DNA of 9,978 bases. It comes from an uncultured Halomicronema sp. (GTDB lineage: Bacteria; Cyanobacteriota; Cyanobacteriia; Phormidesmidales; Phormidesmidaceae). Of this stretch, positions 6,612 to 9,978 are shown piece after piece. Numbering within the stretch: the stretch's first letter is position 1; each line of letters starts with the position of its first letter. Position numbers and translations under genes: made by a program. Under the pieces are notes generated by a model. The model had not been told where the DNA came from, did not search any database, and worked only from the letters and a program-made list of their open reading frames with translations. The stretch is taken from the NCBI GenBank assembly GCA_937897665.1, contig CALCPB010000938.1:1-9978 (forward strand), given 5' to 3'.

Positions 6612-6646
6612 CACGAAAATAGGCATTCTTTGACGAATTGGTACAT
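6611..6646 (-). CDS. possible 11-aa leader peptide
   Basis: AAGGAGG (complement of 6655-6661) is a full match to the anti-Shine-Dalgarno and lies 8 nt before an ATG at 6646. The frame reads MYQFVKECLFS and stops at TGA (6613-6611). The stop shares a base with the AGGGGT/ACCCCT palindrome, so a ribosome finishing this peptide would sit against the hairpin. The receiver gene begins about 195 nt further on the same strand. A strong ribosome binding site on a tiny frame next to a hairpin is the layout of a leader peptide with attenuation. No run of regulatory codons is evident, so this is speculative. Confidence 0.3.
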   Translation of the reverse strand: MYQFVKECLFS

Positions 6647-6676
6647 TACATCTTCCTCCTTAAGCATAAATACTGT

Positions 6677-6730
6677 CTAGAGTAAAACCTATTTAAGCGC
6701 CTCATCACCAAGCTAGGTTGATGACTCTAG
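6677..6730. repeat. two-block inverted repeat
   Basis: CTAGAGT (6677-6683) pairs with ACTCTAG (6724-6730), and inside it AACCTA (6686-6691) pairs with TAGGTT (6714-6719). They are separated by a small 2/4-nt internal loop, with a 22-nt apical loop. Thirteen base pairs in register make chance less likely and suggest a folded RNA or an operator-like element. Which strand is transcribed is unknown. Confidence 0.45.
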
Positions 6731-6824
6731 TAATATTTACTGGGTAGCAGGCTCACAGCGGTAAAGCTGAGATGCCTTGCTGAAAAACGCTAATTATAAC
6801 GGATCGACCTTGTTTAGGTTGATG
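6714..6824 (+). repeat. 10-bp direct repeat TAGGTTGATG
   Basis: TAGGTTGATG occurs at 6714-6723 and again at 6815-6824, with starts 101 bp apart. The first copy forms part of the two-block inverted repeat, and the bulged hairpin lies between the copies. Two exact decamers at this spacing could flank an old small insertion or be paired binding sites, or be chance in AT-rich DNA. Confidence 0.3.
6746..6781 (+). other. bulged stem-loop, possible structured RNA
   Basis: AGCAGGC (6746-6752) pairs with GCC-T-TGCT (6774-6781, one bulged T). After an internal loop, CAGC (6756-6759) pairs with GCTG (6766-6769) around the loop GGTAAA. The result is an 11-bp interrupted stem. No T-run follows on either strand, so it is not a terminator. 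I recognise no riboswitch or known ncRNA family. Confidence 0.35.
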
Positions 6825-6971
6825 TATTTTCAGCGGCTAGTTGAGAATGTTTGATTGAATTTGATGGAAGCGGTTGTTTTTGAGACTGTACTCTTGAAAC
6901 CAATTTCCTAAAAAGTTTGTGCGATTTGGTCTAAGGCAGACTGACGATCAGCGAACTTATAAACATAGGAC

Positions 6972-7003
6972 GTAGGAATTTTGACAGTGTGCCTTGTTCC
7001 TAC
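6972..7003 (+). promoter_or_regulatory. dyad GTAGGAA/TTCCTAC around a TTGACA hexamer
   Basis: GTAGGAA (6972-6978) and TTCCTAC (6997-7003) are perfect 7-bp arms. TTGACA at 6981-6986 between them matches a consensus -35 box. No good -10 hexamer was found at the usual spacing. If this is a promoter, the dyad could be its operator, serving whatever is transcribed towards 7124. Confidence 0.25.
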
Positions 7004-7123
7004 ATGAGCAATTAGCCCCGTAAATGATTGATGGGAGTCTTTAGAAGTAAACCTGAGCAGTTCCTTTAAAGAGAACGCTTGGTGTTAAAAAAGCTACCTG
7101 AATTAATCTTTGAAAGGTCTCAA

Positions 7124-7357
7124 ATGCCGATTCTACTGTCGAATCTTCTGGGTAGTGCAAGTAGCCAAAGCCAAATCGGAACCTTGGCGCCCGCCCTACT
7201 AAGGCCGCTGAAATGGCCAGTGCCTACAGTGCCGATGAGTCGGTTGGGAGTTCAATCGGGTGTCGCTATTGCTGGGCTGGCAATCTCCAATTTAGGTGCG
7301 ATCGCCTCGGACTCGCATGGCTGGACTATCGATTTTGCGGACTCGAATTGTGCCTAA
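7124..7357 (+). CDS. doubtful small hypothetical ORF (77 aa)
   Basis: This is an open frame with an ATG preceded by GAAAGG (7112-7117) at 6-nt spacing, a reasonable ribosome binding site. The frame also opens from a TTG at 7079. The product starts MPILLSNLLG, has a moderately hydrophobic middle (SGVAIAGLAISNLGAIA) and ends WTIDFADSNCA. It contains a HIP1 octamer. I recognise no family. It ends 4 bp from the end of the convergent parA gene. It could be a small membrane-associated protein, but it may equally be a chance ORF. Confidence 0.3.
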   Translation: MPILLSNLLGSASSQSQIGTLAPALLRPLKWPVPTVPMSRLGVQSGVAIAGLAISNLGAIASDSHGWTIDFADSNCA

Positions 7358-7361
7358 TCGA

Positions 7362-7997
7362 CTATTCCTGAGCTGAGGGGGAATCCAAGCTGTTGCGGCG
7401 GTCGGGGAGAAGCAGTTCTTTGCCGATCGCTGCATAGTCTTGCCAAGCGATTTCGGCTTTGGGATTCTTGACGTCATAAACGGGGACACCGGCCATTGCG
7501 GCTTTTTGGAAAACGGCATAGCGCCGAATACCTTGCTTAAACACGGGCAGGTGGGCCTCCGCGAGCAGCGATCTCACTTCGTCTTCCGCCTTGCTGGGCT
7601 TGGGCGGAATTGACGTTAGCAAAATGCGATAGCGTTCGGCCCGAATGCTCTTGAGGTAGTTAACGGTTAAGACCAAGGCATCTAGCGCCAGAATATCTGG
7701 GGTGGTCGGCAGCACTAGCAGATTGCAGTTGGTGGCCAGGGTAGCCAAATCATCTTGGGTGGGTCGAGCTTGGGTATCGATCACGACATGCTGAAAGGCG
7801 GCTCCTAGCGCATCAGGATGCCACTCATCGATCACCGGGAACGGCAGTTGGCCCCGACTGGCCCAACTGGAGGCCGAACGATTGGGGTCGGCATCAATCA
7901 GCAGGGTTTCCGCCTGCCCCTGCAAAAAAGCCGCTAAATGAATCGCGGTTGTGGTCTTGCCAACCCCTCCTTTAAAGCTCGTAACGGTGACAATCAT
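7362..7997 (-). CDS. ParA/MinD-type P-loop ATPase, no ParB in view
   Basis: This is a 211-aa ATPase of the ParA/Soj superfamily, whose members use ATP-driven dimerisation to position DNA or protein cargo. The deviant Walker A motif KGGVGKTT is at residues 9-16, with the signature Lys9. Walker A' includes DADPNRSASSW (35-45). Walker B is VVIDTQA (71-77) with Asp74. The protein begins at the P-loop domain without the N-terminal DNA-binding extension of large plasmid ParAs, so it belongs to the short class. The start at 7997 is fixed by an ATGA overlap with the gene upstream. No ParB or parS-like sequence is visible, so cargo could be something other than a replicon (carboxysome-type McdA or chemoreceptor-type partners are known for orphan ParAs). 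The specific role is unknown. Confidence 0.88.
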   Translation of the reverse strand: MIVTVTSFKGGVGKTTTAIHLAAFLQGQAETLLIDADPNRSASSWASRGQLPFPVIDEWHPDALGAAFQHVVIDTQARPTQDDLATLATNCNLLVLPTTPDILALDALVLTVNYLKSIRAERYRILLTSIPPKPSKAEDEVRSLLAEAHLPVFKQGIRRYAVFQKAAMAGVPVYDVKNPKAEIAWQDYAAIGKELLLPDRRNSLDSPSAQE

Positions 7998-8188
7998 GGT
8001 TGTTGACTGGCCTGCTCAATGCCCGGTGCAAGTATACAGAGATGTTTTACGGTATCGTCGTCAGTTAGCTCGGTGAGATCAAATTGTGGCAGTCCACACG
8101 CTTTCGCCAGAGATTTGTCCAAAAGAGGGTGCTTACTGTAACAGTAACGATTCCAAAAATTTGTTAACAACAGACTGGATAGACTCAA
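7994..8188 (-). CDS. small protein of unknown function coupled to the ParA gene
   Basis: This 64-aa frame ends TGA, sharing ATGA with the start of the ParA gene, which indicates translational coupling and a real gene. The sequence (for example NFWNRYCYSKHPLLDKSL and LPQFDLTELTDDDTVKHLC) has amphipathic, protein-like composition but matches no family that I know. The start is odd. The only in-frame start codon is TTG at 8188, with no Shine-Dalgarno. The frame is open above it back to a TAA, with plausible residues (SEDNLQLL). A separate ATG at 8217 opens a 10-codon frame whose TGA overlaps this TTG. The N-terminus may therefore be missing, recoded or reached by reinitiation. As a ParA partner it could be an adaptor, which is inference from position only. 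Confidence 0.55.
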   Translation of the reverse strand: MSLSSLLLTNFWNRYCYSKHPLLDKSLAKACGLPQFDLTELTDDDTVKHLCILAPGIEQASQQP

Positions 8189-8395
8189 AAGTTGAAGGTT
8201 ATCTTCTGATCTGTCATACTTTTAGATGCTTCTGAGCCGCCAATCCAATTCATTTGGAGTTTTTCAAAGTCTGTTGTCGGCAAGGCTAAAGTCAGCCAAC
8301 AAATGCTGATTAGCTACTGTCTTGAGATTGCTTCCAAATAGTTGTTTTCGTCGTTTTTCCTGTTGTTTACTCATTAGTTGGAGAGATGTTGCCCT

Positions 8396-9978
8396 ATGAG
8401 CAGCCCGATAAATCGCCCATCTGCACTGATCGCAGTCGGCCAGTCAAAGCTGAATCAGCTCGCTCTCAGCCTTCGTCATCCTTGGGGCATGGTGGGGCTC
8501 ATTGCCCTATTTTTGGTGATGATTGCCCCTCGAGCCATGGCTCAAGATGAGGCCGTCACTGGGGCCGATGTCATCTTTAAGCCCATCGTCGATGTGATGG
8601 GCACCTTGCTCTTCTTTAAGATCGGTGGGGAAAATGGCTTTCCCTTTATCGTGCTTTGGCTGCTGGTCGGCGCTGTATTTTTCACCCTGCGCATGGGGTT
8701 CATCAACCTGCGGGGCTTTAAACATGCGATCGACGTCGTGCAGGGCAAGTTTGATGACCCTAACGACGAAGGCGAAGTCTCTCACTTTCAAGCGCTGGCA
8801 ACTGCCGTGTCTGGCACTATCGGGCTAGGCAATATTGCTGGCGTTGCCGTCGCCATTCAGCTGGGAGGGCCAGGGGCGATGTTTTGGCTGACCTTGGCAG
8901 GTTTTTGCGGCATGGTCACCAAGTTCGTTGAATGCTCGCTCGCAGTGAAATATCGCCGCATTTCTGAAGATGGCACGGTTTTGGGTGGCCCGATGTATTA
9001 CCTGACGCGAGGGTTATCGCCCAAAGGGATGCGGCCTTTGGGCCAAGGTTTAGCCGTCTTGTTTTGCATCCTCTGTATTGGGGGCAGCTTGGGCGGCGCG
9101 AATATGTTCCAGTCTAATCAAGCTTACGCAGCGATTAGTAGCTTGATTCCAGGCCTACCGGCTTGGCTGTTTGGCATCATTTTGGCGGGCTTGGCCGGCT
9201 TCGTGATTATTGGTGGCATTCGTCGCATTGGGGGAGTCGCCGAAAAGCTGGTGCCGGCGATGGCGCTCATCTATATTGTGGCCTGTTTGTTTGTGATTGT
9301 GGTCAATATCGGCCAGGTACCGACCGCGATCGGCACCATCATTAGTGAAGCCTTTGCCCCCACTGCTGCCGTGGGTGGCCTCATCGGCGTTTTGGTGCAG
9401 GGCGTTCGCCGCAGCTCATTTTCGAATGAAGCGGGTGTGGGCTCGGCCGCGATCGCCCACTCGGCTGCGCGCACTGACGAGCACATTCGTGAAGGCATCG
9501 TGGCGCTATTAGAGCCGTTTATCGACACCATCGTTGTCTGTAACATGACTGCGATCGCGATCGTTATAACTGGGGTATATCAAGACACTGGCGAAGCATT
9601 GAGCGGCGTTGCCATGACCTCTAGCGCCTTTGAGTCAGTCATTGGCTGGTTCCCCATTGTGCTCAGTATTGCCGTTTGTCTGTTTGCCTTTTCCACGATT
9701 ATTTCTTGGAGCTACTACGGCATTCAGGCTTGGACGTATTTGTTTGGTTCGGGCAGCACTTTGGTGTTCAAGATCCTCTACATTACTTGTACGTTCTTAG
9801 GATGTTTGACTAGCCTGGGCTTGATTATCGACTTTAGCGATTTGATGCTGCTAGGCATGGCGTTTCCTAACTTGATTGGCTGCTATATTCTTTCGAATGA
9901 GATCGCCAAAGACCTCAAAGAGTATTTGCAGCGCCTTAGCTCTGGCGATATGTTGACCTACGAGCAAATGGCGGAAGA
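8396..9978 (+). CDS. alanine/glycine:cation symporter, AGCS family (3' end outside window)
   Basis: This inner-membrane secondary transporter couples Na+ or H+ to uptake of alanine or glycine (TC 2.A.25). The frame is open for 527 codons to the window edge, and probably only a few residues are missing. The family signatures are GTIGLGNIAGVAVAI followed by QLGGPGAMFW (140-164), GGPMYYL (198-204) and FSNEAGVGSAAIAHSAA (342-358). Numerous hydrophobic segments span 80-500. The N-terminus has a hydrophobic stretch (33-44) ending APRAMA-QDEA, resembling a cleavable signal peptide before the first conserved helix. GGAGAG (8380-8385) lies 10 nt before the ATG and supports this start. The gene is divergent from the ParA operon across a 207-bp spacer, so it probably has its own promoter, although none could be assigned. 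Confidence 0.93.
   Translation, partial: MSSPINRPSALIAVGQSKLNQLALSLRHPWGMVGLIALFLVMIAPRAMAQDEAVTGADVIFKPIVDVMGTLLFFKIGGENGFPFIVLWLLVGAVFFTLRMGFINLRGFKHAIDVVQGKFDDPNDEGEVSHFQALATAVSGTIGLGNIAGVAVAIQLGGPGAMFWLTLAGFCGMVTKFVECSLAVKYRRISEDGTVLGGPMYYLTRGLSPKGMRPLGQGLAVLFCILCIGGSLGGANMFQSNQAYAAISSLIPGLPAWLFGIILAGLAGFVIIGGIRRIGGVAEKLVPAMALIYIVACLFVIVVNIGQVPTAIGTIISEAFAPTAAVGGLIGVLVQGVRRSSFSNEAGVGSAAIAHSAARTDEHIREGIVALLEPFIDTIVVCNMTAIAIVITGVYQDTGEALSGVAMTSSAFESVIGWFPIVLSIAVCLFAFSTIISWSYYGIQAWTYLFGSGSTLVFKILYITCTFLGCLTSLGLIIDFSDLMLLGMAFPNLIGCYILSNEIAKDLKEYLQRLSSGDMLTYEQMAE

Larger units (their letters stand above)
6404..7123. other. long AT-rich intergenic region with structured elements
   Basis: About 700 bp hold no gene that I can support. 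HIP1 sites are absent, and the base composition is more AT-rich than in flanking genes. Elements listed separately are an 11-codon ORF with a strong Shine-Dalgarno, a GC-rich 15-nt palindrome, a two-block inverted repeat, a bulged hairpin, a 10-bp direct repeat and a dyad around a TTGACA. It lies upstream of the minus-strand receiver gene and of the doubtful plus-strand ORF at 7124. Confidence 0.55.

Noticed and set aside
8244..8258. TCCAA-TTCAT-TTGGA followed by GTTTTTC as a terminator
   Set aside because: The 5-bp AT-rich stem is too weak, and it lies between divergent genes where a terminator is not expected.
8386..8526. ATG 8386, ten bases upstream of the symporter start
   Set aside because: It is out of frame with the symporter and gives only a short frame read over its signal-like segment.

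Overview
The window looks like chromosomal DNA of a cyanobacterium, probably a filamentous Leptolyngbya/Nodosilinea-like lineage. The octamer GCGATCGC (HIP1) occurs at least 14 times, and the gene content fits: a DUF4278 peptide with YRG repeats, an SphS-like histidine kinase, a 34-residue TPR protein and an AGCS symporter with a signal-peptide-like N-terminus. The genus is inference only. No phage genes, transposase, tRNA, rRNA or CRISPR array was found.

Layout, left to right. (1) 83-322: a 56-aa DUF4278 protein with a good ribosome binding site and a clean intrinsic terminator. (2) 642-2009: a membrane-anchored PAS histidine kinase resembling the phosphate sensor SphS, with a Pho-box-like direct repeat about 90 bp upstream. 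(3) About 500 bp with nothing recognisable. (4) 2543-5466: a co-directional run of a seven-repeat TPR protein, an XPB-like SF2 helicase whose start lies inside the TPR gene, and tadA (tRNA adenosine deaminase). (5) 5467-5632: a stretch between convergent genes with several strong dyads, two of them mutually exclusive. (6) Minus strand, 6403 down to 5633: a degenerate receiver domain joined to a degenerate histidine-kinase dimerization hairpin, with an in-frame TAA between the two helices. (7) 6404-7123: a long, gene-poor, AT-rich region. On the minus strand it holds a strong Shine-Dalgarno, an 11-codon reading frame and an abutting GC-rich hairpin. (8) 7124-7357: a doubtful small ORF. (9) Minus strand, 8188 down to 7362: a small unknown protein coupled by ATGA overlap to a ParA/MinD-type ATPase, with no ParB in view. 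(10) 8396 to the window end: an alanine/glycine:cation symporter, cut by the window edge.

Most of the window is ordinary core genome. The parts worth a second look are the nonsense-split receiver/DHp gene and its leader-like upstream region, the alternative hairpins after tadA, the overlapping TPR-helicase pair, and the orphan ParA with its unusual partner start. I see no clear evidence of a wholly new multi-gene system.
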